Notes: generated by a model from the sequence alone, not told the origin. DNA of 64,000 bases from Microbacterium esteraromaticum (GCF_016907315.1 NZ_JAFBBS010000001.1:1240001-1304000); one strand, 5' to 3'; positions 33,492-42,445 are shown, counted from the stretch's first letter. Made by a program: numbers and translations.

Positions 33492-34676
33492 TCAGCCTTC
33501 GAGCACGAGGCGCAGCTGCTCGACGGCCCAGTCGAGCTCGGTCGCGCGGATGACCAGCGGCGGAGCGATGCGGATCGTCTGCCCGTGGGTGTCCTTCACG
33601 AGCACGCCGCGCTCGCGCAGCTTCTCAGCGATCTCACGACCCGTGCCGTACGCAGGGTCGATGTCGACGCCCGCCCAGAGACCCGCGATGCGCACGGCGG
33701 CCACGCCGTGACCGATGAGCGCCTCGAGAGCCGATCCCAGGTGCGCGCCGAGCCGGCGGGCGCGCTCCTGGAACTCGCCGGTGCTGAGCATCTCGACGAC
33801 CTTGTGGCCGACGGCCGCCGCGAGCGGGTTGCCGCCGAACGTCGAACCGTGCTCCCCTGCTCGGATGACCCCGAGCACGTGGCGGTCGCCGACGACCGCC
33901 GATACGGGCAGGATGCCGCCGCCGAGCGCCTTGCCGAGCAGGTACAGATCGGGCACGACGCCCTCGCGCTCGCACGCGAAGGTCTCGCCGACCCGGCCCA
34001 GGCCCGACTGGATCTCGTCGGCGATGAACAGCACGTTCTTCTCGTCGCAGATCTCGCGCACGCGCCGCAGGTAGCCGTCGGGCGGGATGATCACGCCACC
34101 TTCCCCCTGGATCGGCTCGATGAGCACGGCGGCGGTGTCATCGGTGATCGCAGCGGCGATCGCATCGGCATCCCCGTAGGGCACGGTGTCGAAGCCGGGC
34201 GTGTACGGCCCGAAGTCGTCACGCGCCTGCGGGTCGTCGCTGAAGCTGATGATCGTGGTGGTGCGGCCGTGGAAGTTGCCGGCCGCGACGACGATCCGCG
34301 CTCTGCCCTCGGCGATGCCCTTGACCCGGTAGCCCCACGCGCGAGCGACCTTGACCCCGGTCTCGACTGCCTCGGCGCCCGTGTTCATGGGCAGCACGAG
34401 ATCCTTCCCGCACAGCTCGGCGAGCGCGGCGGCGAAGGGCTCCAGCTGGTCGTTCATGAACGCGCGGCTGGTCAGCGTCACCCTGCCGAGCTGCGACGTG
34501 AGCGCGTCGACGATCGCCGGATGCCGGTGGCCGAAGTTCACCGCCGAGTAGGCCGCCAGAAGGTCGAGATAGCGTCTGCCGTCGGCATCCGTGACCCATA
34601 CGCCCTCACCCCGGGCGACGACGACGGGCAGCGGGTGGTAGTTCTCGGCGACGTGCGGCTCGACCGCGGACATCAT
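33492..34676 (-). CDS. rocD: Ornithine aminotransferase
   Basis: PLP-dependent class III aminotransferase of 394 aa, converting ornithine and 2-oxoglutarate to glutamate semialdehyde and glutamate. Motifs: NTGAEAVETGVKVAR, IEPIQGEGG, FIADEIQSGLGR and the PLP lysine Lys249 in LLGKALGGGILP. Length and the RAFMNDQLEPFAA segment fit ornithine aminotransferase rather than acetylornithine aminotransferase. The ATG at 34676 overlaps the stop of the DDAH-family gene (ATGA). The product equilibrates with P5C, the substrate of the PutA aldehyde dehydrogenase domain encoded 4 kb away. Confidence 0.93.
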   Translation of the reverse strand: MMSAVEPHVAENYHPLPVVVARGEGVWVTDADGRRYLDLLAAYSAVNFGHRHPAIVDALTSQLGRVTLTSRAFMNDQLEPFAAALAELCGKDLVLPMNTGAEAVETGVKVARAWGYRVKGIAEGRARIVVAAGNFHGRTTTIISFSDDPQARDDFGPYTPGFDTVPYGDADAIAAAITDDTAAVLIEPIQGEGGVIIPPDGYLRRVREICDEKNVLFIADEIQSGLGRVGETFACEREGVVPDLYLLGKALGGGILPVSAVVGDRHVLGVIRAGEHGSTFGGNPLAAAVGHKVVEMLSTGEFQERARRLGAHLGSALEALIGHGVAAVRIAGLWAGVDIDPAYGTGREIAEKLRERGVLVKDTHGQTIRIAPPLVIRATELDWAVEQLRLVLEG

Positions 34677-35551
34677 GCGCCGCGCAGTTCCAGCGTGCAG
34701 CACTTGATGCCGCCGCCGCCGAGCAGCAGCTCGGAGAGGTCGACGGTGATCGGGTTGTAGCCGCGCTCGCGCAGCTGCTTCTCGAAGCCCTTCGCCCGCG
34801 GCGAGATGATGACGTTGTAGCCGTCGCTCGCGGAGTTCAGGCCGAAGACGGCGCCGTCCTCATCGCTGACGATGATCGCGTCGGGGAAGCGCTCGGCGAG
34901 GATCTTCTGCGACGCCTCGTCGAAGGCGGCAGGCAGGTAGGCGACGTTGGCACGCTCGGGGCCGCCGTTCTCGACGCCCTGCACGGGGTCGAGAACGGTG
35001 AGGGCGGTGTCGAGGTGATAGAAGCGCGGGTCGACGAGGTTCAGCGTCACGACCTCGCGACCGAACACCTCGCCCACCTCGAGGTGGCTGTCACCGACTG
35101 AGCGGAAGCCGGTGCCTGCGAGGATCACGTCGCCGACGAGCAGGAAGTCGCCCTCGCCCTCGTTGACCTGCTCAGGCATGACGGTGTCGAAGCCGTTGGC
35201 GCGGAACCAGTCGGCGAAGGCGGGCGCCTCGCCCTTGCGCTGCTCGAAGTAGAACTCGGGCACGTACGCACGGCCGCCGATGACGAAGCCGCCGTTGGCG
35301 GTGTAGACCATGTCGGGGTAGCCGGCGAGCGGCTCGATCAGCTCGACCTCGTGGCCCAGCTCGAGGTACAGGTCGTGCAGCTTCTGCCACTGTTCGACCG
35401 CCTTGGCGGTGTCGGTGGGCTTGGTGGGCTCCATCCACGGGTTGATGGAGTAGTTGACCGTGAAGTGCTCGGGACGGCACATCAGGTAGCGACGGTGGTG
35501 TGCCGTGCGGGTGGGGGCGTCGATCGTCGTCGCGGTGTCAGGCGTGGACAT
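34673..35551 (-). CDS. Dimethylarginine dimethylaminohydrolase/arginine deiminase-family hydrolase
   Basis: Guanidino-modifying enzyme of 292 aa, with YTANGGFVIGG near residue 83, the catalytic histidine at His179 (DPRFYHLDT) and the nucleophilic cysteine near the C-terminus (GGGGIKCCTLEL, Cys284 or Cys285). The family converts methylarginines to citrulline, or arginine/ornithine relatives in some members. GAGGAG lies 5 nt before ATG 35551. Operon with rocD suggests feeding of arginine-derived carbon to ornithine, though DDAH itself yields citrulline, so the exact substrate is open. Confidence 0.85.
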   Translation of the reverse strand: MSTPDTATTIDAPTRTAHHRRYLMCRPEHFTVNYSINPWMEPTKPTDTAKAVEQWQKLHDLYLELGHEVELIEPLAGYPDMVYTANGGFVIGGRAYVPEFYFEQRKGEAPAFADWFRANGFDTVMPEQVNEGEGDFLLVGDVILAGTGFRSVGDSHLEVGEVFGREVVTLNLVDPRFYHLDTALTVLDPVQGVENGGPERANVAYLPAAFDEASQKILAERFPDAIIVSDEDGAVFGLNSASDGYNVIISPRAKGFEKQLRERGYNPITVDLSELLLGGGGIKCCTLELRGA

Positions 35552-35666
35552 GAGTGCTCCTCGAGAAGGTGCGGCGGACGCTGTCCAGGGGCCTGGCGGA
35601 AGTTCGACCCGCCCCTCCGATGCGGAGGGCGGGGAAGATGCGACAAGGCACGCCACAGATATTTTT

Positions 35667-35678
35667 GCATCCGGATGC
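35667..35678. promoter_or_regulatory. Palindrome in promoter region of DDAH-rocD operon
   Basis: GCATCCGGATGC next to an AT-rich run (ATATTTTTGCAT), 116 bp upstream of the DDAH-family start. Possible regulator site. GCATCC/GGATGC is also frequent elsewhere in the window, so this may be chance. Confidence 0.3.
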
Positions 35679-35719
35679 TGAGAATCGCCACCCGCGCGGG
35701 GAGGGATTCCGGATGCCGC

Positions 35720-35757
35720 CGGGTCCCGGTGCGCGCGTACGCGCGCACCGGGACCCG
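35720..35757. terminator. Loopless 38-nt perfect palindrome after M14 peptidase gene
   Basis: GGGTCCCGGTGCGCGCGT (35721-35738) is followed directly by its exact complement (35739-35756), with one more pair outside. It lies 13 bp past the peptidase stop and probably ends that transcript or cruciforms. Confidence 0.6.
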
Positions 35758-35770
35758 CCGCATCGGCCGA

Positions 35771-36841
35771 TCACTCGTCGGCGCTGGAACCAGAACGCTG
35801 CTCGGCCAGGGTGTCCCAGAACGAGATGTCAGCCGTCTCGATCTCGCCGCTGGCGATCGCCCGGATGGTGCTCTCGAGCGTGAGGACCGTCTGCTGCCGG
35901 AGGTAGCCGTTCGACTTCTGCCCGAGCACGGCACCGGGGTTCTCGTGATCGCTCATGCCGCGCATCTCGAAGAGCAGGGTCGAGATGCCGTACTCGGCGG
36001 CGATGCCGTTGCGCGCGATGGTGTTGGCCGTGCCGCCGACGTACTTGCCGAGGTGACCCCAGCCGGTCGCGTCGACGTTCTGGTAGACGATCGCGCCGAG
36101 GCGCTTCGATCCTTCGAGCACATCGGGGGCGACGTCAGGAGTCGTCGGGTACAGGATCGAGCCCGACACGAGCTTGCCGTCGATACGCGACTGCGTGCCC
36201 TGGTGGTGCAGGTCGATCATGTAGTCGATGTCGTACTTCGTCAGCACATTGCCGTGCAGTGCCTGGATCTCAGGCTGCGTCTTGGCGACGTGGTCGCGGT
36301 TGATGTCGACGTTGTTCGCGTTGTACCTGGTCAGATGGCGATCGCCTGCCGCCAGGTAGTCGTCGAGCGGGAAGTCGACGTCGCCCATGGCACCGTCGGG
36401 GTTGAGCATCGGCAGCACGAGGATGTTGATGTTCTCGAGAACACCCTTCATGCGTCCGCTGCCGAGGTGCTTGATGACCTCGAGCGCCCCCTCGGTGGTG
36501 AGCTGCTCGTTGCCGTGCTGCTGTGTGAGGAACAGGATCGTGGGGTTGGCGGGGTCGGACAGGTACTTCGCGAGGTACAGGTCGCGGCCCTTCACCGACT
36601 GTCCGATGACCTCCAGCTCGAGCGCCGCCTGCTTGGCATCCTGCGCCTTGAGCTCGGCGACCATCGAGTCGTAGGTGTGCAGTATCGACGTGTTGATCGT
36701 CTCGTGCCCGTTGTAGTCGGGGCCCTCTCCGACGGCGAGCGCAGGGGATGCGCTCAGGGCGAGGACGAGAGCCGAGCCGGCCAGGGCGCAGCCGACTTTC
36801 GTGCTCAGGCGGGCGGCTGATCGGAAGGGAGTGCTTTTCAT
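35771..36841 (-). CDS. Secreted M14-family zinc carboxypeptidase
   Basis: Secreted metallopeptidase of 356 aa. A Sec signal peptide (basic start, hydrophobic core, ALA cleavage region around residue 36) is followed by the M14 domain: zinc ligands His109 and Glu112 (QQHGNE), the third ligand His212 or His213 (DLHHQG), substrate-binding NVDINRDH, and the catalytic glutamate Glu292 (LLFEMRG). A GGAG site precedes ATG 36841. Monocistronic. Members of this branch act on peptides or cell-wall-derived substrates; specificity is not resolved. Confidence 0.88.
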   Translation of the reverse strand: MKSTPFRSAARLSTKVGCALAGSALVLALSASPALAVGEGPDYNGHETINTSILHTYDSMVAELKAQDAKQAALELEVIGQSVKGRDLYLAKYLSDPANPTILFLTQQHGNEQLTTEGALEVIKHLGSGRMKGVLENINILVLPMLNPDGAMGDVDFPLDDYLAAGDRHLTRYNANNVDINRDHVAKTQPEIQALHGNVLTKYDIDYMIDLHHQGTQSRIDGKLVSGSILYPTTPDVAPDVLEGSKRLGAIVYQNVDATGWGHLGKYVGGTANTIARNGIAAEYGISTLLFEMRGMSDHENPGAVLGQKSNGYLRQQTVLTLESTIRAIASGEIETADISFWDTLAEQRSGSSADE

Positions 36842-36967
36842 GGGGAGTTCTCCTTTGAACCGAATGGTGGGCCGGAAGTCCGCTTCTCGGTATTCCGGTC
36901 AGCACCGGGACCCTTCGATCCAATCACGCGGCTCCGGGCCGGGCAATCGTTTTCCGCAGAGCCGCAC

Positions 36968-36990
36968 GCGCCCGTTATCGCATCGGGCGC
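36968..36990. terminator. Short hairpin after MDR reductase gene
   Basis: GCGCCCG and its complement with a 9-nt loop, 6 bp beyond the reductase stop. No U-tract. Confidence 0.4.
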
Positions 36991-36996
36991 TGCACC

Positions 36997-37980
36997 TCAC
37001 CCGGCGACGTGCACCACGACCTTCCCGACCGTGTGGCCGGCCTCGACGTGAGCGAGGGCGTCGGCGACGTCGGCGAACGAGTACTCCCGCTCGATCAGCG
37101 GATGAAGTCTCCCGACCGCCACGAGGTCGAGCAGCCGCGTGAGGATCTCAGCCCTCGGCGTCGCCGCAAGAGAGCGGATGCGGCGGTTCGAGCCGGCCGA
37201 GAGCAGCGCGGCCCGCAGCATCCGGGGCACGGGTCCGAGCACCCGACCGCCATCGCCGCCGACGAGCACGACCGATCCACCGTCGCGGACGAGGCGGCGG
37301 AGGTCGCGCAGCGGCGCCCCGCTGGCGATCTCGACCACGGCGTCGTACGATTCGGCAGGCAGTCGCGCAGGCCGGGTGTCGCGGTCGATCACGTGGGCGC
37401 CGAGGCCTTCGACGACGACACGGTTGCGCGCGCTGCACGTGGCGTCCACCTGCGCCCCGCGCAGCGCCGCGAGCTGCACGGCGAAGGTGCCGACGCCGCC
37501 AGAGGCGCCGAGGATCAGCACTCGCTGCCCGTCGCCGACGCCGGACGCATCGAGCGCCTGCCAGGCGGTGCCGGCGGCGATGGGCAGGGTCGCGGCCAGG
37601 TGGGGTGCGACGGCGGCAGGCCGCCGTGCGAGTCGCACCGCCGGAGCCACCGCGTACTGGGCCAGCCCTCCCCCACCGGGCAGCTCGACGACGACCTCCT
37701 CGTCGACGTCCACGCCGTCGACGCCCTCGCCGAGCGCGACCACGGTGCCGGCGACGTCCATGCCTCGCACGGGGTTGCGCGGACGGCGGATGCCGAACAC
37801 GGGCCGCACCAGCAGTGGGTCGCCGAGCATGATCCGCACATCGCCGGCGTTGAGCGCGGTCGCGCGCACCTGCAGAAGCACCTCTCCCCGGCCGGGGGCG
37901 GGAATCGGTCTCTCGACTCGTCTGACCCCGGATGCGGGTCCGTAGCCTTCCTGCTCCCAGGCGCTCATCGTCTCGGGCAT
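36997..37980 (-). CDS. Zinc-free medium-chain reductase (quinone oxidoreductase-like)
   Basis: NAD(P)H-dependent reductase of the MDR quinone-reductase branch, 327 aa. It has the N-terminal GroES-like domain (ALNAGDVRIMLGDP, RGMDVAGTVVALGEGVD) and the Rossmann domain with GASGGVGTFAVQLA. No structural zinc cysteines. The ATG at 37980 lies one base after the stop of the XRE gene, so it is third in a possible operon with the membrane protein and the regulator. Physiological substrate unknown. Confidence 0.88.
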   Translation of the reverse strand: MPETMSAWEQEGYGPASGVRRVERPIPAPGRGEVLLQVRATALNAGDVRIMLGDPLLVRPVFGIRRPRNPVRGMDVAGTVVALGEGVDGVDVDEEVVVELPGGGGLAQYAVAPAVRLARRPAAVAPHLAATLPIAAGTAWQALDASGVGDGQRVLILGASGGVGTFAVQLAALRGAQVDATCSARNRVVVEGLGAHVIDRDTRPARLPAESYDAVVEIASGAPLRDLRRLVRDGGSVVLVGGDGGRVLGPVPRMLRAALLSAGSNRRIRSLAATPRAEILTRLLDLVAVGRLHPLIEREYSFADVADALAHVEAGHTVGKVVVHVAG

Positions 37981-37981
37981 G

Positions 37982-38215
37982 TCAGTCCTCTCGCTTCTGA
38001 GTCGGTTCGGGGTACTGGAAGAGGTCTTCGAGCGGCAGGCCGAAGGCACGGGCGATCTGGAAGGCGATTTCGAGCGTGGGCGAGTACCTGCCCTGTTCGA
38101 TTGCAATGAGGGTCTGCCTGGTGACGCCGATCAGCCCGGCGAGTTCGGCCTGGGTCATCCCCGCCTCTTCGCGCCGCGAGCGGATCGTGTTGGTGACGAG
38201 GGTGGGCTTGACCAT
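37982..38215 (-). CDS. XRE-family helix-turn-helix regulator
   Basis: A 77-aa regulator that is almost entirely a Cro/CI helix-turn-helix (MTQAELAGLIGVTRQTLIAIEQGRYSP region, residues about 18-45), ending in a short charged tail. Such small HTH proteins are commonly paired with a small membrane protein, as here: its ATG shares one base with that gene's stop. Two near-identical palindromes flank the operon promoter and are the likely binding sites, giving autorepression. Confidence 0.9.
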   Translation of the reverse strand: MVKPTLVTNTIRSRREEAGMTQAELAGLIGVTRQTLIAIEQGRYSPTLEIAFQIARAFGLPLEDLFQYPEPTQKRED

Positions 38216-38649
38216 CAGACGAGCCCGCGCCGGTAGGCGATGACCCGTGCGATGCCGCCGATCAGGGCCGAGATCGCGAACCCGAGGAACATGGTGTTCG
38301 CGATCCAGAACAGATGGGCGCCTGCGCCGCACAAGGCGATGACGACCAGTCCGGCGATCACGAGGAAGGAGTGCTCGACCCGGCCGCCGAGGCGGCTGAT
38401 GTCACGATCGCGGATGTCGGTGGTGGTCGCCGATTGCGGGTCGCGCATGCCGGCCACGATCCCCCACAGGACGCTCAGGACGACGGTCAGCACGATGCCG
38501 CCGCCGATGGTCCACAGCATGAGCGGCAGCCAGTCGACCGACGTCAGCTCGCCGCCGCCAGCGCTTCTCAGCACCAGTGCGGCGTAGACCGCGATGGTGA
38601 TCACCGAGACGATGAGCTGCGACCAGGCGACTCGTTCCTGATAGACCAT
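38215..38649 (-). CDS. Four-helix membrane protein paired with XRE regulator
   Basis: A 144-aa integral membrane protein with four predicted helices arranged two and two around a hydrophilic loop (GMRDPQSATTTDIRDRDISRLGGRVEHS). It resembles the DUF2178-like proteins that are regularly encoded with a small XRE regulator; their role is unknown but may be signal sensing. A strong GGAGGT site lies 5 nt before ATG 38649. First gene of the operon. Confidence 0.78.
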   Translation of the reverse strand: MVYQERVAWSQLIVSVITIAVYAALVLRSAGGGELTSVDWLPLMLWTIGGGIVLTVVLSVLWGIVAGMRDPQSATTTDIRDRDISRLGGRVEHSFLVIAGLVVIALCGAGAHLFWIANTMFLGFAISALIGGIARVIAYRRGLV

Positions 38650-38661
38650 CGGACACCTCCA

Positions 38662-38679
38662 TGTAAAAGATTCTTTACA
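38662..38679. promoter_or_regulatory. Operator 1 of the XRE/membrane-protein operon
   Basis: TGTAAAAGATTCTTTACA lies between the promoter and the ribosome-binding site. It matches operator 2 at 17 of 18 positions in the opposite orientation. Confidence 0.65.
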
Positions 38680-38706
38680 CGCAGGCTAGGCCCGCCTCGT
38701 GATAGA

Positions 38707-38724
38707 TGTCAAGAATCTTTTACA
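38707..38724. promoter_or_regulatory. Operator 2 overlapping the -35 box
   Basis: On the minus strand this reads TGTAAAAGATTCTTGACA and ends in the consensus -35 hexamer TTGACA; TAGCCT follows 18 nt later as the -10. A regulator bound to both sites would bracket the promoter. Confidence 0.65.
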
Positions 38725-38733
38725 TCACCCGAG

Positions 38734-41700
38734 TCAGATGACGTCGGCACTCCAGTCGTCGGGGTTGCCGAAGCGGTGCGCCGTGATCGAGATCGCCTGC
38801 TCGTGCACGAACGGCAGCAGCTCGATGCGGCCGGCCGAGGTCACCTCGCCGTCGTAGACCGCGAGGTCGGGGTCACCCTCGACAGCCTCCGCGAGCGCGC
38901 GGTGCAGCGACGCGACCGTGTACCGTGCCCCGATCAGCCGCACCCGGTCAGGGGTGGCGGCCACGGAGGCACCCTCTTCTGCGGGGATGCCGCGGCGCAG
39001 CATCCGGTCGATCCACTCGGCATCGCTCTCGACCGCCACCAGCACGCCCAGGTCGCCCAGTTCGCCCCTGATGCCGGCGGGGAGGCCCGCCGGCACCGAG
39101 AGCATGAACTCCGCGCCAGAGCGGATACCCGCGAGCACTACCCGCAGCACCTCGTGCAGCGGAGCGTCGGCGGTGGCGCGCACCGCAACGGGCACCGGCC
39201 GGTAGCGGAGCAGATTGCGCTCGACGCCGAGCTGCGACACGTCGCGCACCTGGCCGAACTCGCGGTCCCAGGCGACGGCGTCGGCGAGCGCCGACTGTCG
39301 CAGCCATTCGAACCCCTCGAAGTCGAGCGACGGCTGGGCCGCCTCGATGAGAGCCGCGATGCGCACGTCGAGGCCGCGCAGGTGCAGGGTGTTCGACGCC
39401 TTGCCGCGCGGACGGGAGCGCCATGCTCCGAGACCGATCAGGTAGTGGGGTCCGCCGGCCTTGGCGCCGGGGCCGACCGACGAGCGCTTCCAGCCGCCGA
39501 AGGGCTGGCGCTGCACGATCGCCCCGGTGATCCCCCGATTGACGTAGAGGTTCCCTGCCTGCACATGCTCGAGCCACAGAGCCAGGTCTGCGGGATCCTG
39601 AGTGTGCAGACCGGCCGTGAGGCCGTACGAGACGGCGTTCTGCAGGTCGATCGCGGCGCTCAGCGTGGGCGCGTGCATGATGCCGAGCATCGGACCGAAG
39701 AACTCCTCGAGGTGCGTGCGAGATCCGGGCTGCACCCCGACGCGCACACCGGGGCTCCACAGGCGACCGCTGTCGTCGAGCGAGCGTGGCTCGATCAGCC
39801 ACTTCTCATCGCCCTCCAGTCGGGTGAGCGCCCAGTCGAGCTTGCCCTGCGGCCGCTCGATCACCGGACCGACTTCAGCCCTGGGGTCCGACGGCCACGC
39901 GACCCGCAGCGAGCGGACGGCGTCGAGCAGCTGACGCACGAATCGCTTCGAGTGGCCGACAGGCCCGACGAGGATCGCGAGCGAGGCTGCCGAGCACTTC
40001 TGGCCCGCGTGGCCGAACGCGCTCTTCACGAGATCCGCGACAGCCAGATCGATGTCGGCGGTCGGGGTGATGACGATCGCGTTCTTGCCGCTGGTCTCGG
40101 CGAGCAGCGGCAGGTCGGGCCGCCACGAGCGGAACAGCGCAGCGGTGTCCCACGACCCGGTGAGGATCACCCGGTCGACCGCCGGATGCGTGATGAGCTG
40201 CTTTCCGAGCTCGCGCTCCCCCAGCTCGACGAGCGCGAGCACGTCTCGGGGCACCCCGGCCTGCCACAGCGCTTCGGCGATCACCGCCGCGCACCGGCGC
40301 GCCTGATGCGCCGGCTTGAAGACCACCCCCGATCCGGCGGCGAGCGCCGCGAGCACTCCCCCGGCCGGGATCGCGAGGGGGAAGTTCCAGGGCGGAGTGA
40401 CGACGGTGACCTTCGCGGGCTCGAACACCGCGCCGCTGATGGCGTCGAGCTCGCGGCAGGTCGCGGCGTAGTACTTCGCCATGTCGACGGCCTCGCTCAC
40501 CTCGACGTCGGCCTCGGCGAACACCTTCCCGGTCTCGACGGCGGCGACCTCGATCAGTTCGCCACGGCGCGCGGCGAGAGCGGCGGCGGCGCGCTGCAGG
40601 ATCTGCGCGCGTTCGGCGGCTGGCCTGGATCCCCAGGCGGATGCTGCGCCCTGAACGCGCTCGATCACGGCATGCAGCCCCTCCGCGTCGTCGATGCGCG
40701 ATGCACGCAGGGTGGGAATGCCGAGTCCTCGGTCGCGGGCGATGTGCGCGAAGATCTCGCCCGCCCAGGCGCGGTTCGCCGGGAGCGCGGGGTCGCTGTC
40801 TGCGGTGTTCTCGAAGCCAGGGGCGCCGTCGGCGGCCGTCAGCTCCTGCCTGGCGTAGACGGCTGTCTGCAGGAACGGATCGTCAGCGCCCTCGTCGATG
40901 CCCGACGACCCGCGAGCGATGTCGAGCACGACCTCGGTGAGACCCTCGTCGGCCGTCCGCGGCTGCGCGAGCGGACGCACCGATTCATGTGCCGGCGCTG
41001 CGCGGTTCTGCGTGCGCCGGGGCCCGGCCAGCAGACTGCGGTCACGTGAGCGGGTGATCGAGTCGACGAAGCGCAGCCGCTCGCGTTCGAAGAGAGAGGG
41101 GTCGTCTGCGAGATGGAAGGCGGCCGACAGGAAGTTCGACGACGAGGCGTTCTCGTCGAGACGGCGCACGAGGTAGCTGATCGCGACGTCGAACTCGTTC
41201 GGATCGACGACGGGAACATAGAGCAGCACGGGACCGACCTCGCGCGAGACGGCCTCGACCTGGCCCTGCGCCATTCCGAGCAGCATCTCGAACTCGATCG
41301 CGTCGCGCACCCCGCGCTCGCCGGCGAGCAGCCAGGCGTACGCGATGTCGAAGAGGTTGTGCCCTGCGACGCCGATGCGCACGGCCGAGGTGCTGCGCTG
41401 CTCGAAGGCCACGTCCAGGCAGCGCAGATAGTTGGCGTCGGTGTCGAGCTTGGTGCCGTAGGGGGCCTGCGGCCAGCCGTGCATCACCGCATCGACCTTC
41501 TCCATCGCGAGATTCGCGCCCTTCACGAGCCGGATCTTGATCGGGGCGCCGCGATGCTCGACCCGGTTGCGGGCCCAGGCAGTGAGCTCGCGCAACGCGG
41601 TCAGCGCATCGGGCAGGTAGGTCTGCAGCACGATGCCCGCTTCGAGCGCCGCGAGCCTCGGGTCTTCGAGCAGCCGGGTGAACACCGCGATCGTGAGGTC

Positions 41701-42396
41701 GAGGTCGCGGTACTCCTCCATGTCGAGGTTGATGAACGTGCCGTTGTCGGCGGCGGTGAGGTACAGCGGCAGCAGCCGCTCGACGACCTCGTCGACCGTC
41801 TGCTCGAACGCCCACATCGACAGGTGACTGACGATCGCCGACACCTTCACCGAGACGTAGTCGACGTCATCGCGGCGGATGAGCTCGTGGATGCCCTCGA
41901 GGCGCCGTCGCGCCTCGGCATCGCCCAGCACCGCCTCGCCCAGAAGATTGAGGTTGAGCCGGGCTCCCGCCTCAGAACCCGTGCGGATCTTCTCGAGGGC
42001 GGGCCCGAGCTTGTCGGGCCTGGCGTCGACGATGAGGTGCCCGACCATCTCGCGCAGCACGCGCCGGGCGATCGGCACCGTCGGCACGGGCAGCACAGGC
42101 GCGACGCCGCCGCCCAGGCGGACGACCCCTCGCAGGTACCAGGGCAGGAAGTCCGGCGCCAGCGGCGCGACGCGGCGGAGGCTGGATGCTGCGGCCGCCG
42201 CGCTCTCGGGCCGCATCACTCCGTCCACGAATCCGAGCGTGAACGGCAGACCCTTGGGGTCGTGCAGCACGCCCGCGAGCCGCTGCGCGGCAGGATCGAC
42301 CTGCACCTGCGCCGCCTCGTCGACCCAGCGCCGGGCGAGTGCCGTGGCGGCATCGGCCAGGCGACGATCAGAGGACGATGACGACAGCTCAGCCAT
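38734..42396 (-). CDS. Bifunctional proline dehydrogenase/P5C dehydrogenase (second PutA)
   Basis: A 1220-aa paralogue of the first PutA with the same order: proline dehydrogenase barrel (about 100-430), a longer linker (about 460-560), aldehyde dehydrogenase domain with Cys801 (GQKCSAAS) and Glu767 (LAETSGKNA), and the same C-terminal extension. No ribbon-helix-helix domain. Both active sites look intact, so it is not a decayed copy. ATG 42396 lies 6 nt after TACTCT, suggesting a leaderless mRNA. Location near the rocD operon suggests service to ornithine-derived P5C; this is inference. Confidence 0.9.
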   Translation of the reverse strand: MAELSSSSSDRRLADAATALARRWVDEAAQVQVDPAAQRLAGVLHDPKGLPFTLGFVDGVMRPESAAAAASSLRRVAPLAPDFLPWYLRGVVRLGGGVAPVLPVPTVPIARRVLREMVGHLIVDARPDKLGPALEKIRTGSEAGARLNLNLLGEAVLGDAEARRRLEGIHELIRRDDVDYVSVKVSAIVSHLSMWAFEQTVDEVVERLLPLYLTAADNGTFINLDMEEYRDLDLTIAVFTRLLEDPRLAALEAGIVLQTYLPDALTALRELTAWARNRVEHRGAPIKIRLVKGANLAMEKVDAVMHGWPQAPYGTKLDTDANYLRCLDVAFEQRSTSAVRIGVAGHNLFDIAYAWLLAGERGVRDAIEFEMLLGMAQGQVEAVSREVGPVLLYVPVVDPNEFDVAISYLVRRLDENASSSNFLSAAFHLADDPSLFERERLRFVDSITRSRDRSLLAGPRRTQNRAAPAHESVRPLAQPRTADEGLTEVVLDIARGSSGIDEGADDPFLQTAVYARQELTAADGAPGFENTADSDPALPANRAWAGEIFAHIARDRGLGIPTLRASRIDDAEGLHAVIERVQGAASAWGSRPAAERAQILQRAAAALAARRGELIEVAAVETGKVFAEADVEVSEAVDMAKYYAATCRELDAISGAVFEPAKVTVVTPPWNFPLAIPAGGVLAALAAGSGVVFKPAHQARRCAAVIAEALWQAGVPRDVLALVELGERELGKQLITHPAVDRVILTGSWDTAALFRSWRPDLPLLAETSGKNAIVITPTADIDLAVADLVKSAFGHAGQKCSAASLAILVGPVGHSKRFVRQLLDAVRSLRVAWPSDPRAEVGPVIERPQGKLDWALTRLEGDEKWLIEPRSLDDSGRLWSPGVRVGVQPGSRTHLEEFFGPMLGIMHAPTLSAAIDLQNAVSYGLTAGLHTQDPADLALWLEHVQAGNLYVNRGITGAIVQRQPFGGWKRSSVGPGAKAGGPHYLIGLGAWRSRPRGKASNTLHLRGLDVRIAALIEAAQPSLDFEGFEWLRQSALADAVAWDREFGQVRDVSQLGVERNLLRYRPVPVAVRATADAPLHEVLRVVLAGIRSGAEFMLSVPAGLPAGIRGELGDLGVLVAVESDAEWIDRMLRRGIPAEEGASVAATPDRVRLIGARYTVASLHRALAEAVEGDPDLAVYDGEVTSAGRIELLPFVHEQAISITAHRFGNPDDWSADVI

Positions 42397-42402
42397 GCAT
42401 CC

Positions 42403-42408
42403 AGAGTA
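42403..42408 (-). promoter_or_regulatory. -10 box for leaderless second PutA mRNA
   Basis: TACTCT on the minus strand, 6 nt before ATG 42396. Confidence 0.5.
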
Positions 42409-42445
42409 GGCACGATCGGTCGCGCGGCGCGGAACCGCTGCGTTC

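Noticed and set aside
41113..42381. A 422-codon open frame opposite the second PutA
   Set aside because: Shadow frame with low-complexity His/Arg/Asp composition and no domain.
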